DNA of 64,000 nucleotides from positions 2,418,001 to 2,482,000 of the forward strand of contig JAEOAD010000015.1 in the NCBI GenBank assembly GCA_036365145.1, given 5' to 3'. The translations under genes and the position numbers were made by a program. The notes beneath the pieces were generated by a model. The model searched no databases. It was given only the letters and a program-made list of their open reading frames with translations, and had not been told where the DNA came from. Positions 11,246 through 36,964 of this stretch are shown here, in pieces. The first letter of the stretch is position 1; every line of letters begins with the position of its first letter. This stretch comes from Orientallactaga sibirica (taxonomy: Eukaryota > Chordata > Mammalia > Rodentia > Dipodidae).

Positions 11246-11632
11246 GATAGAGAAAGACCAGAGGACAACGTGCCCAGGGCACTGTGGCACTGTGTGGAAT
11301 TCCCCAAAGGTCCAGATGCAAGCCTGTCCACAAGTTTAAGAGACCGGTGACCACCCTAGAGGCTTTTACTGGTCAATGCATTACTGGTTTGTTGATCGTG
11401 AAGAGAAACAGATAGGAGGTTGTTGTTGCCAATGCCCAAACTGGGCTGTCAGGGTCCAAACAGTCAATACTGGAGTGTAGCCCTGGTCAAAAGACATCAG
11501 TTACCCTTTCACCTTGATTGGTCCCACATGATGGCGCAAACCAAAAATAAAGAAGGAAAAAGAGAAAATAGCTTCCCTTTGATGGAGGAAAGAGAAATCC
11601 ACTTCTCTCTGATGGAGAAAGGAGAAACATGC
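11246..11632 (-). other. Proviral leader
   Basis: Sequence between the 5'LTR and the gag start. Directly below the LTR edge I do not recognise a lysine-tRNA primer-binding site. The region next to the LTR instead holds two similar pyrimidine-rich units (CTTTCTCCATCAGAG and CTTTCCTCCATCAAAG on the - strand). Confidence 0.6.
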
Positions 11633-12282
11633 TGAGGGTCCTTGCTACTCCCAGGGGTCATTGGTCACCAATTTCCCAGGCACAGGAGGAGTTGGGGGAG
11701 AAGAGTCTTGGAGTGGGTGAGTGCAACAGGCAATAATCACCCAGGAGACACTCTGATGGGTAGTGCTCATTTATTCAAAAGGGGGTGGATTTATAAACAC
11801 TTGAGAAAGGTTGAGAAGGCATTTACAGATAAAGTGATTGGATACATAGGTTTACGGGTTGCTATCTAATTGGCTGGTGTTAGAAGGCAGAAGTTGCAAG
11901 GGAGATAACAGAAGTGGCGGGAAAAGCTACATGACTTCAGCCATGCATTGGATGGCTACAGCTTCAGGGAGACTGTTTACTGCCACATAAGGGTCTCTTG
12001 GGCAGCTGGCCACAAGGTTAGGAACTGGGGGGTGGGGGCAGAACCATAAACTATGGAATGCTCAGGTGCTCTGGGATAGGAGGGAGGGCCTGCTGTTCCA
12101 TTTCTTCTGGGCAAAGATGAGGCACACTATGACCTTGTGAAAAGGGAGGGCCAGCTCCATCGCCAGAGTGGGTTCCCAATGATAAGGCTGGCTGTAACCC
12201 CCATAGCCCAAGGTCCCTGGCCATGTCCAACAGACCAGGCAGCTTCCTCACAGTCCCAACCCAAGTTTAGCAATGCCCAAGA
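11633..12282 (-). repeat. 5' LTR of the provirus
   Basis: Aligns with 6904-7565. Its outer end reads CCCAAGA where the other LTR has CCCAACA, so the terminal TG of the LTR (on - strand) has become TC. Confidence 0.85.
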
Positions 12283-12405
12283 TGGTCTCACTCTAGCCCA
12301 GGCTGACCTGGAACACACTCTGTAGTCCCAGGCTGACCTTGACCTCACAGGACTCTTCCTACCTCTGCCTCCCGAGTGCTGGGATTAAAGGCGTGCAACA
12401 GCACA
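12283..12405 (-). mobile_element. Right part of the B1-like SINE split by the provirus
   Basis: Starts with the second copy of TGGTCT and continues CACTCTAGCCCAGGCTGACC to GGCGTGCAACAGCACAC, completing the SINE that begins at 6878. Confidence 0.8.
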
Positions 12406-12532
12406 CTAATACTGGGGTTATTTTTTAAGGAAAAATAAAGAAGTAGATTATGACTAGCTCAACATAAGCTAACAAATTGCATGTAAAAAGGCAAGAAAGT
12501 TATCTGTATGTTTATATTGCTTTCTTTAAAAA

Positions 12533-12714
12533 TATTTGTTTATTTATAAGCAGAGAGAGAGAGAGAGAATGGGCATGCCAGAGCCAAATGCCACTACAAA
12601 CAAACTCCAGATGCCACTTTGTCTATCTGGGTTTATTTGGGTACTGAGGAACTGAACCCAAGACATCAGGCTTTGCAGGCAAGTGCATTAACCACTGAGC
12701 CATCTCTCCATCCT
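12533..12714 (-). mobile_element. DIP-type SINE
   Basis: Reverse element from the GAGAGAGAATGGGCATGCC body to CTGAGCCATCTCTCC. Confidence 0.85.
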
Positions 12715-12877
12715 TGCTTCCCTTTTTTAGCCTTTGATTCTGAACAGGCCATGCAAGACAGGCATAATCCTTAAAGGAATTAGGATTCAGCAACACTCTT
12801 GTATTTGCCTCTTTTCAGTCAATTACATTTTTAAAAAGACAAACATTGTGCATTTTAACATAAATTATAATGAACTG

Positions 12878-13247
12878 TGTGGTAGTTTAAACAAATGTCC
12901 CCTAGTAGATTCGGTTTATTAAAACTTCTTGATTTCCAGCTACTTGGCTGAAGGAGGTGTCACTGGGCATATCATTAGGGTCCAGCCCTAAGGTGTGGTG
13001 GTGGATTTGAAATTCCAATCTAAATATATGCAAAGTGCCTAGTTCCTCCTGGAGTTCCTGAAGTGTGCTGCCTGGTTTTGCTTTTGGCTTTTGGGCTCTC
13101 TCTCTCTGCCTGGTCCTTTAAGAGGGGACCAACTTCTTCTACCATTATGGAAATTCCCCTGCATCTGTAAGCTTACATTAATCCCTTCCTCCATAACTGT
13201 GCCTGATCTGGAACTTCATCTCAGCACACCTGAAGTTGTCTGCTACA
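12878..13247 (+). repeat. 5' LTR of MaLR-type element
   Basis: TGTGGTAGTTTAAAC start, TGTCTGCTACA end. It shares TTTAAGAGGGGACCAACTTC with 14600-14967. Confidence 0.8.
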
Positions 13248-14399
13248 GAAATTGGTACCAGCATGTGGATTTTGGTCTTTTGGAACTTATGTTCTAGACG
13301 AATGGGCATGGACTTGGTACTTGCAACTGAAGATGCCTTCTGGAGTGGTAAGCCAAGGATTATGGATTATACTTATGAGAGTTTGAAAATACTAAACGCA
13401 GAGAGAATTGAACTTGGAGGCTTGGCTTATGAGCTTTCTAAGTGGAAGAAAAGACTGCAAAAGATTTTGTTGGAACTGGGCTACTGGCATGAGGGATGGC
13501 TGTATTCTACTGTCCAGACCCAGAGAGTTTGATCAAGATTAAATTTGTTATGGACTGATGTGATTGGCTAAAGATATTGGACTGAGATATTTAAGATTTT
13601 AAGTTGGAAAACCTCAAGCAAGTTAAAATTATAGGCACTGAGACTGGCTTTAGGTTACTGAAGCTGCTATTAGCAATCTTAAGGAAAATGGCTGAACTGC
13701 TTTACATTAAAACAATTGGGAGGATGCCTCAGGAAAGACTATGATAGAAATACAAACTCTTTTGGGAAAGAGTTGATTGGAGAAGGAACCTGATTTTCAA
13801 GGTTATGATTTATTTCATCCCTGAATTAAGAATATGGCTGTGTCCTGCACACCTCGTATTGGTTTTGGAAGCATGAAAAATGCATGGAGTAGGTCAAGAA
13901 GTGAATATCCAGTTCCAGAAGCTGCTGCTGAGACACAGCATTGGGCAGGGCATGATGGCCCTGATATGCTGGCAAAGCCATTTGAAGATGGACCATGGTT
14001 TGCATGGAGATCTAAAGATATTTTGGATATACCAGGACTGTTCAAGGGCTACCATGGAGTTGTTAGCTAAGGATGGAAGTTTCCCCCTGGAAAATCCAGA
14101 AACTCTCAGTCACTGGTTATGATTAGATTTGAACTGCAGAAGCTTGATATTTGCTTGATGGTGGCTGAATTTGCATTGTTCTGGTCTCTCCTTGCTATGC
14201 CGTATGGTAGTTAAAAATGCCTACTCTGTGCCTTTATATGTTTCAAGTATATAACTTGTTTGATTTTACAGGACTCAAAGCTAAGAGACAATCTTAAATC
14301 TCAAAGGAGACTTAGGAATTCAGAACTCTTAAGTTGGTAAAAACTGTAGGGAACTTTGAAATTGGAATTGAAAATGTGAAATTGAAAATGTGAGATGGA

Positions 14400-14562
14400 G
14401 CCGGGCGTGGTGGCGCACGCCTTTAATCCCAGCACTCAGGAGGCAGAGGTAGGAGGATCGCCGAGAGTTCGAGGCCACCCTGAGACTACATAGTTAATTC
14501 CAGGTCAGCCTGGACCAGTGTGAGACCCTACCTCGCAAAAACCAAAAAAAAAAAAAAAATGT
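14400..14562 (+). mobile_element. B1-like SINE inside MaLR internal region
   Basis: GCCGGGCGTGGTGGCGCACG to CTACCTCGCAAAAACC with a poly(A) tail, near-consensus. AATGTGAGATGG occurs on both sides (14388 and 14558), a target duplication. Confidence 0.9.
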
Positions 14563-14599
14563 GAGATGGTTTTGAATCTATTGGGGGCCTGGCACAGAA

Positions 14600-14967
14600 T
14601 GTGGTAGTTTGAATAAATGCCCCCCAATCAATTCAGGAGTTTATTAAAACTTCTTAGGCCTAGAGAGATGGCTTGGTGGTTAAGCGCTTGCCTGTGAAGC
14701 CTAAGGACTCCGGTTCGAGGCTCGATTCCCTAGGACCCACGTAAGCCAGATGCAAAGTGTCAATTGCATCTGGAGTTCGGTTGCAGTGGCTGGAGTCCCT
14801 GGTGCACCCATTCTCTCTCTCTCTTTATCTGTCTCTCTCTCCCTCTGTCTCTCTGACCCTCCTTTAAGAGGGGACCAACTTCTTCTACCATTATGAAAAT
14901 TCCCCTGGATCTGTAAGCTTACATTAATTCCGTCCTCCATCTCAGCAATCTGAAGCTGTCTGCTACA
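14600..14967 (+). repeat. 3' LTR of MaLR-type element, split by a SINE
   Basis: TGTGGTAGTTTGAATAAATG start, CTGTCTGCTACA end. A DIP-type SINE at 14657-14866 replaces part of its middle. Confidence 0.8.
14657..14866 (+). mobile_element. DIP-type SINE inside LTR
   Basis: Starts near GCCTAGAGAGATGGCTTGG and ends in a CTCTCTCTGACC tract. Confidence 0.85.
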
Positions 14968-15069
14968 AACCACTTTTAGCAAAAACAAACAAAGCTCATA
15001 TCACTTCCCCAAGAGAATCTGGGGCCACTGGATAGCTTTATCTGTTCCTTTTCCCAGCATCCACTGATT

Positions 15070-15110
15070 GATTAAGTCTCTCTCTCTCTCTCTCTCTCTC
15101 CCTCCCTCTT
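15070..15110. repeat. (CT)n microsatellite
   Basis: About 40 bp of CT repeats running into CCCTCCCTC. Confidence 0.9.
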
Positions 15111-15112
15111 TT

Positions 15113-15226
15113 TTTTCCGGTTGTTTGAGGTAAGGTCTCACTCTAGGCCAGGCTGACCTGGAATTCACTATGTAATCTCAGGCTAGCCGCAAACTCATAG
15201 TGACCCTCCTACCTCTGCTTCCCCAG
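15113..15226 (-). mobile_element. B1-like SINE, partial
   Basis: GGTAAGGTCTCACTC to CCTCTGCTTCCCCAGTG, missing its head. Confidence 0.75.
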
Positions 15227-15232
15227 TGTGTT

Positions 15233-15376
15233 TGTTTTTTACAAGGTAGGGTCACACTCTAGCCCAGGCTAACCTGGAAATCACTCTGTAGTACCAGGCT
15301 GGCCTTGAATTCATAGTGATCCTATCTCTGCCTCCAAAGTGCTGGGATTAAAGGTGTTCACCACCATATCCAGCTC
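15233..15376 (-). mobile_element. B1-like SINE
   Basis: GGTAGGGTCACACTC to CACCATATCCAGCTC. Confidence 0.8.
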
Positions 15377-15576
15377 TTCTCTGCTTTTCAACATCATTTG
15401 TCCACTTAACCACTTAATTGGCATATTGAGACAACTGAGCCCAGCTCGTTGGGTCTGCTGGAACAGATGTGGTTACAATGTGGTGGGAGAGGGAAGAGAA
15501 TCAGGAGTACAAGGCAGGCCTGTTATCATGAGGCCCTGTTTCAAATGAACAATAATCAGCTAAAAATCTGTATGTT

Positions 15577-15680
15577 GGGGCTGGAGAGATAGCTTAGCGG
15601 TTAAGGCACTTGCCTGTAAAGCCAAAGGACCCAGATTCAATCCAGACACACAAGGTGGTGCATGTGTCTCCCTTCCTCCC
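15577..15680 (+). mobile_element. DIP-type SINE, 3' end missing
   Basis: GGGCTGGAGAGATAGCTTAG to GTGGTGCATGTGTC, then broken off. Confidence 0.75.
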
Positions 15681-15696
15681 TTCCCTTTTTCCTTCC

Positions 15697-15967
15697 TTTT
15701 TTTTTTTTTTTTTTTATGGAGAGAGACACACAGAAAGAGACGGAGAGAGGGAGAGGAAGACAAAGATGGGTGCACCAACAGCCTCTTAGCAGCTGCGAAT
15801 GAAATCCAGATGTGTGCGCCCCCTTGTGGTCAAGTGCGGCATTGCACCCTTGTGTCACTGCATCTGGCTAAACGTTCGACCTGTAGATTGGAACTGCTGG
15901 AGATTGGAACCAGAGTTCTTGGGCTTAGGAGGCAGGCATCTTAACTGCTAAGCCAACTCTCCAGCCC
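15697..15967 (-). mobile_element. DIP-type SINE, long-body subtype
   Basis: Reverse element with a T-rich end and the extra GTGCGCCCCCTTGTGGTC body. It contains a short internal duplication around CTGTAGATTGGAACTGCTGG. Confidence 0.8.
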
Positions 15968-15997
15968 CCTCTCTTTTTCTTTATTTCCTTCTTTCTT

Positions 15998-16098
15998 GCT
16001 TTTTGGCACTCTAGCCTACCTAGGCTAACCTGGAACTCACTTACTCCTCATACCTCAGGTCTCACAAGTACTGGTACTACAGATGTGAGCCACAAGGT
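15998..16098 (-). mobile_element. Old B1-type fragment
   Basis: Diverged GGCTAACCTGGAACTC and GATGTGAGCCAC landmarks. Confidence 0.5.
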
Positions 16099-16116
16099 AT
16101 GACTTTTTTCTAATAT

Positions 16117-16304
16117 GCTATTTATTTATTTGAGAAAGAGACAGATAGAGAGAATGGGTGCAACAGGGCCTCTAGCCACTGCAAACAAACTCCAGATGTG
16201 TGCACCACCTTGTGCATCTGGTTTATGTGAGTACTGGGTAATCGAACCTGGATGCTTAGGCTTCACAGGCAAGTGCCTTAACTGCTAAACCATCTCTCCA
16301 GCCC
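16117..16304 (-). mobile_element. DIP-type SINE
   Basis: Reverse element ending CTAAACCATCTCTCCAGCCC. Confidence 0.8.
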
Positions 16305-16309
16305 ACTTT

Positions 16310-16584
16310 ATTCTTGTTTGATACAGGTTTCATGTAGCCCAGACTGGGCTCACATTCACTATGTAGCTGAAGATGACCTTGAACTCCTGATCCTTCTGCC
16401 TTTACCTCCCAAATGCTAGGGTTATAAACCCTGCAGTACCACACCTGGCTTCTTTTCTTTTTTTCTTTGGTTGTATGTTTTGGTTTGTTGCTATGTAGCT
16501 GAAGATGACCTTGGACTTCTAATCCTCCTGGTTCCAACCCTTCCCAGTACTGCTGTGAAAGGTGTGTGCCATCACAGCCAGTTT
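16310..16584 (-). mobile_element. Two old B1-type SINEs in tandem
   Basis: Units at about 16310-16451 and 16454-16584 share the unusual phrase TATGTAGCTGAAGATGACCTTG, so they belong to the same older subfamily. The second is shortened. Confidence 0.65.
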
Positions 16585-16855
16585 AATGGTGCTGGGGACT
16601 GAATCTAGGACTTCAGTCTTGCTAGACAACTAGCAAGAGATCCCTTGCCTGAGGTATGACTAGTTAATCAGTCATGGTCAAGGTATAGTCTCATAGGTCA
16701 CTGTCTCAGGTCTGGTTCTGCTAGTTGGTCCACAGAAGTTGCTCTGGCTGATCCCTGAAGATAATTTCTGCTCCAAGGTGAAGAGGGAGAGGTAGGTCTA
16801 CAAGGATTTGTTCTTCCTGAAATTCAAGGTCACTGCTGATTTAGAACACTGACTT
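16585..16855. other. Intergenic, no assignable feature
   Basis: Unique sequence apart from a possible SINE scrap before 16650. No ORF of note. Confidence 0.4.
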
Positions 16856-16994
16856 AGCCGGGTGTAGCCTGCTTTTAATCCCAGCACTCGGGAGGCAGAG
16901 ATAGGAGGATCGCTGAGAGTTCAAGGGCACATATGAGTCTCACTATGAGACTACATAGTGGATTCCAGGTCAGCCTGAGCTAGAGACTCTACCT

Positions 16995-17031
<37 letters not shown>
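16856..17031 (+). mobile_element. B1-like SINE with long poly(A) tail
   Basis: GCCGGGTGTAGCC start and an A run of more than 30 at 16997-17030. Confidence 0.85.
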
Positions 17032-17032
<1 letters not shown>

Positions 17033-17249
17033 ATACTGACTTTTCTCTGTACAGTCTTGTACAGTCTTGAAAAGGGATGAGGGAAGTTGGATAGTCATGC
17101 ATTCTAGGCCAGCTCAAAGTCAAGCAGGAAGAAGTCTGACTCAAATTGAAGAGACAAACACAAAATGAAGGCAGAGAAGCCAGGCTTTCATCCTGTTTTC
17201 AGTTACCATGTGGGCCTAAGTGAGTAAACAATTTTTGTTGTTGTTGTTT

Positions 17250-17370
17250 CAAGGTAGCGTCCAGCCCAGGCTGTAATTCACTATGTAGTCTCAGGCTGGC
17301 CGCAAACTCATAGGGACCCTCCTACCTTGTCCTCCAAGTGCTGTGATTAAAGGTGTGCACCCAGCACACT
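17250..17370 (-). mobile_element. B1-like SINE
   Basis: CAAGGTAGCGTCC to GGTGTGCACCCAGCAC. Confidence 0.75.
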
Positions 17371-18585
17371 TTTTTAAAATCATTGTGTGTACACAGAGGT
17401 GTGGGTACACAAGTGCCAAGGTGAGCATGTGGAGGTCAGAGGACAGCCTTCAGGTGTCAGTACACACCTTCAACTTTGAAACTAACAAACAGGGTTTGTT
17501 AATCCATTAATAACATAACTCAGAAATGGTCTCAGAAGAAAGCTCCAGGACAATTTTGTTAGCATTTGAGAAGGAAGCAACAGGGCAAACAAGCTGTAAA
17601 TCTCAGCAGCTGCTAGAAAGAGGGAGCTGCACAACAAGAGACAAAGTCATGTCTTTGGAGGTAGGGCCCAGGAAAGGAGGCAGGTACAGCAGTGGAGGTC
17701 TGCAGGCAGCTAGATAGATGGGAGGGGGCTTTCAAGCAGCTGCCCTGTGTGGATCTTCAGAGAAGCAGAGGGAAAACCCAGAGTGTCTGGGCAAGCATGC
17801 TTAGGATTTTGGCCATGATCCAAGACAGAAAACAGAAAAAGGGAAAAATATTTTTTCTTAGAACTTAGAGAATGGAGTAGGTTTAGCAGTGAAGATCTGC
17901 AAGAAACTGTCTCAAACGAGGGGCTTCTGCGGTTAAGAATAAGATTTCATTAAGGAGATAATATTCTTCCCAACTCCTCAGAATGTCTATAGGTGAGGGA
18001 TGGTCTTTAAGCCAGGTGATATTGATATGGAAAGCTAGAACTAAAATGGGTGCTGGGATACCTAGGAATAATCCTGGAACCCCAAGCCCTGAATTCGTGT
18101 CTGTTAATTAACCAAAGAATTTGCAATCCAGAATAAAGAGAATGATTTTTAAATTATAACATCTGAATATTACAGGGATGTGAGGGAGGGAAAGGGCCAA
18201 GGAAAGGAAGGTAAAGTGGAAATATAGCACGTGGTCTGGAAGCATGGACCTTGGATTTAAAAAAAAAAAAAGTTTTTTTTTTAATGTGTATATTTACAAA
18301 GAGATTACAAAGTAAAACCACTAACTGAAGGGTTAATAGCCTTCCCTGAAAACTAAAGGGAACTAAGAGTTAATAATTACCCCTAAAGCTTGTGTACAAT
18401 AAAGAAGGCAAAAGAGGCAGTTGGCCTCATTACGTTTGGCACCCTTCCCTGATTGATGCACTCCCCTTAGCCTAGATGACCAGAGACCATCTGAGTATCC
18501 TCCCTTAGACATTCCTGGCTGAAGAAGCCTGTTCTGAACAAGGGCACAAACAGCTACTTATCAACTGAACACTTGCACCCTAGCC
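17371..18585. other. Upstream intergenic sequence without recognised features
   Basis: Mostly unique sequence. A 63-codon open frame at 17526-17717 has no motif and is not called. An A/T run lies at 18260-18283. Confidence 0.5.
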
Positions 18586-18965
18586 TAGCTACAAACAGCT
18601 TCAGGTTTTGAGATGAACTTCCAGACCAGGCACAGTTATGGAGGAAGGGATATTATTTATTGAAGCTTACAGATCCAGGGAAGTTCCATAATGGCAAGAG
18701 AAGCGGCCTGCTCTCCACAGGACCAAGCAGAGAGAGAGAAAGCCAACCAGCCACCACAGCACACAGAGCAAAAACTAAACTACTGCCAAAAGGTCACACA
18801 GCACACTTCAGGAACTCCCTAGGCACATTTGCATATCTTTACAATGGACTCTCAAACCATCACCACACCTTAAGCACCCCAGTGCTCTAGCAAGATGATT
18901 GCAGATGCAAACTATAAGTAGTAAAACACTGAATATATTGGGGGACATATATTCAAACTACCACA
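18586..18965 (-). mobile_element. MaLR-type solo LTR (same family as 12878-13247)
   Basis: The reverse complement matches the 12.9-kb LTRs: AGCTTACAGATCCAGGG, AAGTTCCATAATGG and ACTACCACA are shared. Confidence 0.75.
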
Positions 18966-19033
18966 GTGCTTCAGCCTTCACCCGCAGGAAAGCTGTTGCC
19001 ACTCAGCTGTTTTCTCTAAATGAAATAATCTGA

Positions 19034-19192
19034 GGCCAGGCGTGGTGGCACATACCTTTAATCCCAGCACTTGGGAGGCACAGGTAGGAGGATTGCTATG
19101 AGTTCAAGGTCACCCTGGGACTAAATGGTTAATTCCAGGTCAGCCTGGGCCAGAGTGAGACCCTACCTCGAAAAACCAAAAACAAAAACCAG
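19034..19192 (+). mobile_element. B1-like SINE
   Basis: GCCAGGCGTGGTGGCACATACC to CTACCTCGAAAAACC. Confidence 0.85.
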
Positions 19193-20249
19193 TCTGTAGA
19201 GATCAAGTCTGGTGTTCTCTTTTGCTTTTCTCTTATACTTTCCTTACACTAAGTGTCCCTTTCCACCCTGGCAGCCTGTGGGGTCTCCATGCTCTGTAAA
19301 GTCCTCACCCTGAGACTGAGGAAAGACCATCCACAGGGATAACCCCGAAATAGAGAGCTCTATCTAAGCAGCTGTGGGGAGATTCTCATCCAGGATAGGA
19401 TGAGACTTCTCTGTGGTGCGGCTGCTCTCGTGTCTTCATACTCCTGGGCAGAGACAAGTTGCTCCTTGATGCAGCCATCAGAACACTGTCTACCAGGATG
19501 AGACAAGGTAGCTCAGTGCTATAGCTGCATTGCTCACCCTGAGTCTGAGGGAGAAACAGCTGAGGGTGAAGTGTCCCATGACACTAAACTGGTATTGGTG
19601 TAATCTGCCATCTTAGCCCTGTCTGAGGTGAAGATGTAAATTATGAGTCCGAGTTTTCCCAGGGAAAAAATTTCCCAACTCTCTTCCCTTTACCATTGAA
19701 AGGGGAGGCAAGTGGGAAAGACCAGGAGGGACCCACCCTTAATGGACTCCAACCCTGCTAATGCCTATACACAAGGTCTCCTGGTCCTTGGGTAGGAGGA
19801 GAGCTGGGGTTCTCCTGTCTCTGCCTCCCATCTCATCATGAAAGCATTGGGATTAAGACTGTCTAAGGATCTGAATCCAGACCCCCTAGAGCTTCAAGTG
19901 TTTTACCCACTGAGCCATTTCCTCAGCCCTCAACAGCTTTGTAACAAAAGCAGCTTTTAAAATGCCTGTTATAGTTTTTTTTTCTTCTCAACAATGCTGA
20001 GGATTGAACCTTTCTTTGCATATTCTAGAAAAATGTTTAATTACTTCGCTGCGTCCTCTAGCATTCCTTCTGCCTCTAAATATCTGCAAAAGACTTGTGT
20101 CTTAGGGAGCAAAGGAGAAACTGAGGGAAAGAGTAACTTACAAGTCACTAGATGGAAGCTGTAACCTAGAAAGGAGACCGCCCCTCCCCAACCCCAGACA
20201 CCCGGAGATGGTAATTTGGGGCTGGGGTGGGGAAAAGGCCGAGTTGAGC
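19193..20249. other. RAB11B upstream region
   Basis: Unique sequence leading into the promoter. There is a degenerate SINE-like phrase around 19880-19930 (CACTGAGCCATTTCCTCAGCCC). No exon recognised. Confidence 0.45.
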
Positions 20250-20702
20250 TGTGTCCTACAACGTCACAGTAACGTTAAGCAACGTACCAACACCTGGACC
20301 TAACTTAATTTCCTTTCGGTGACAGACCCTGTCTTAATAGTAGTAAAGGGCCTGAATTTAGGTTCTCATTGGGTAAGCACTCCGTCAATTCATTTCATTA
20401 CATCAGGTTTCCGCCCCGCCTTCCTAACCCTACTTCTGATTGGCTGCTGAGACTGTCATTTCAGAAAGGTCCGCATTCCTTCCGCCTTTCTCCAGGAGAC
20501 CGAAGGAGAGGAGGGTGGATCCCAGGAGGCACCCACCCGAGGGCCTCTACGTCTGCCTCTGAGTGGCTATTCTGGGTGTCAGTCGCGAGTGCTTACACCG
20601 CTGATTGGTCGTCAGACCCGCTCTGTGCGGCGCCGGTTCCGCCCACGTCGGGTGTTTGTGGTGGGGCTGCGGAGTCGCCGATCCGCCGGAAGCGCCAGGA
20701 CA

Positions 20703-34909
<14,207 letters not shown>

Positions 34910-35790
34910 CTACCCCACATCTCCACCTCCACCCAGCGTGCGTGCAAGGCTGGCCTCGGCCTACCCTTCGCCAGTGTTCTCCTGGCCCTCCCCTTTATCC
35001 CTCTTGGACTGTCTGTTCCCACCCCCCAAATGAGCTCTGCCTGCCAGCCACCCAGCTCAGGAAGAGCAGAGCATCAAGCAGCACCTCCCTCTAGCCTGTT
35101 TGAGAGAAGCTAGAAGCTCTCGCTTGTGTACTTGCTTTCCTTGGGTCCCTGGGGGCATCTTGACTAGGTGGGAAGGTTGGCAAGATGGATAGTGCCAGCC
35201 AGAATGAGGAGGAAGAGTGGACAGAGCTGGCTTCTCCCATTTTCCATGGCAGACTTCAGGGAGCAGTTACCTCCCTCCCACTCTGGCCAACTGTCCTAGC
35301 TGGTCCACATCCCCACCCAGAACCATCTCTGGGCTGATACCCGAAGAGCCAGGCAGCAGGGGCTGGGTAGGTGGACACTTGACCCTGCCTCCCGCCTATA
35401 CCACCACAGCCAGCACGGCCTCAAGTGCTCCTGGGCCTGCAAAACTCCTGCTCCTGCCTATAGATTTATGCTGGGAGAAGATCCTTCACCCCTCTTCTTG
35501 CCCTCCTCTGCACGCAGCAATTCCTTTAACCCCACCTGTCCTACCCTTCTCTGTCTTGTCTCCCTGTCTGGTCAGGAACCTGTTTGCAAGTGAAGCAATA
35601 TCTCCGTGTTTTGTATATACAACTGCTCTTGTAGCCTTTGGTTTTTGTTATTGTAGAGAAACACAGATTCTTTATACACTTTGTAAGATTTATGCCAAAC
35701 CCCAGCTCTTGATCTCTTATTCTCCCTGTGGCCCCTGCACTGTTGCCCATTACTAAAATGTATAAGCCAACTTCCTGTACAGAAACCTGC
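34910..35790 (+). other. RAB11B: RAB11B 3'UTR (end approximate)
   Basis: This repeat-free, pyrimidine-rich stretch follows the stop codon with no SINE insertions, as expected for a constrained 3'UTR. No AATAAA was seen. The weaker hexamer ACTAAA at 35752-35757 is a candidate polyadenylation signal, so the end is a guess. Confidence 0.6.
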
Positions 35791-36745
35791 CGCCCAGCCT
35801 TTGTCTTCTTTCTCTCCGTCAAGCAGCATGCCTTTAGTCTTACAACGTAGGCTAGGTGCCGTAGTCTTGGAAAACTTTGTTGCCTGCCAAAGCCCCCTGA
35901 ACTGATCTGGTAGAGGATCCAAGCCCTGGGGAGGGGAAGGCAAATTCTCCTCAAACAACTCCTATGGCAGAAAGGGAGGGAAGGTTGGTGACCTGAGGTG
36001 GTGGCTTTATCTTGAAACACCTTACATCTAGGTCCATCTGCCTCCTTAACCACAGTAGACAGTGCTTCAGTTTCACAGTCTAGGACTGTTAGCTCCAAGG
36101 ACAAAAGGCGCCCTCTGTTGATGGTGGAGAAGAGTGGCTGTGTCCACAACTGCCTCCTCTTCTGTGATCCTGGCAGGTATGGGTGATGCCAACCCTACTT
36201 CAGCTGTCTATCCCAGACATGAAGAGGGCCAATGAGGAAACACTGGTGACAGGCAGAGTGGGGAGCTCTGGATTCCTCTTCCCAGGATTCGGTTTCTCCC
36301 TCCACACAGGCGAGGCTGACCTGACCTGATGGAGAGGCATGGGCTTCCTCTCTATCCCAGAAGCCCCAGCCTCTGGCTGAAGAGGCTGTCAGACTGGATA
36401 CCTTGAGGGTTTCTTTTGATCTTGGGCTTGGCCATCCTGACAGGAAGGGCAGTCCCAGACTCATCCTTGTAGAAATGTTCTGAGCCACCAGGGCTGTTTT
36501 AAGTAGAAAGTTGGGGATGAACCAGGTGTGCCACAGGCCAACACTGCTGATAGGAGGTGAGGGTCTGGCAGATGCAATCAGGCAGTCAGACACCACTTGT
36601 CCAAGGTATTGCACAGTGACAAGAAAGGATAGTTACCTGGATTTGAGCTGGGCAGGACATGTTTGATGGTGTATGATGGATGATGCCTGGAGGATCTAGG
36701 TGAAACAAATAGGGCACTGAAATAAGCAGTCAAAAAAAAAATCAT
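35791..36745. other. Downstream flank of RAB11B
   Basis: Repeat-free unique sequence. Frames of 139 and 202 codons on the - strand (36195-36614 and 35541-36149) lack recognisable domains, and the second overlaps the 3'UTR, so I do not call them genes. Confidence 0.5.
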
Positions 36746-36746
36746 T

Positions 36747-36963
36747 GGATCTGGACATGTAGTTCAGTTGTTAGGCTGACTAGCATGTATAAGACCCTGG
36801 GTTCCATCTCTAGCACAGTGTACACTGGAACTGTTGGTGAAACATTTGTTGTCCCAGCACTCAGGAGGTAGAAGTCTGGGGATCGGGAGTTTTAAGATTA
36901 TCCTTGGCTACATAGTAAGTGGGGGGCCAGCCTAGGCTACATGAGACCCTGTCTCAAAAGAAG
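36747..36963 (+). mobile_element. B4-type SINE
   Basis: ID-like head GTAGTTCAGTTGTTAGG and a B1-like tail TTGGCTACATAG / GAGACCCTGTCTCAAAAG, with an extra middle segment. Confidence 0.7.
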
Positions 36964-36964
36964 G

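Larger units (their letters stand above)
6904..12282 (-). mobile_element. Betaretrovirus-like endogenous provirus, deleted and rearranged
   Basis: Two LTRs of about 650-660 bp in direct orientation flank 4.1 kb and are bounded by the duplication TGGTCT. On the - strand the order is 5'LTR, leader, a Gag matrix start, a GC-rich remnant, an AT-rich noncoding block, an inverted LTR scrap, an integrase C-terminal remnant, env and a polypurine tract next to the 3'LTR. Most of gag, all of protease and most of pol are missing. The element interrupts a B1-like SINE, so it arrived after that SINE. All frames are broken and it cannot encode a virus. Confidence 0.85.
12878..14967 (+). mobile_element. Complete MaLR-type LTR element (non-autonomous)
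   Basis: Two similar LTRs (12878-13247 and 14600-14967) flank about 1.35 kb without gag, pol or env. The internal part starts GAAATTGGTACCAG, a form typical of MaLR internal sequences. Open frames at 13236-13532 and 13834-14070 have no recognisable domain and I do not call them genes. The flanks (AACTG and AACCA) match only in part, so the target duplication is eroded. Elements of this class are moved by proteins supplied by ERVL-type elements. Confidence 0.75.

Noticed and set aside
13236..14122. Frames of 76-98 codons in the MaLR internal region as genes
   Set aside because: MaLR internal regions are non-coding and the frames show no domain.
35541..36149. 202-codon frame on the - strand as a gene
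   Set aside because: It is antisense to the RAB11B 3'UTR, has no domain, and its amino acid composition looks like chance.
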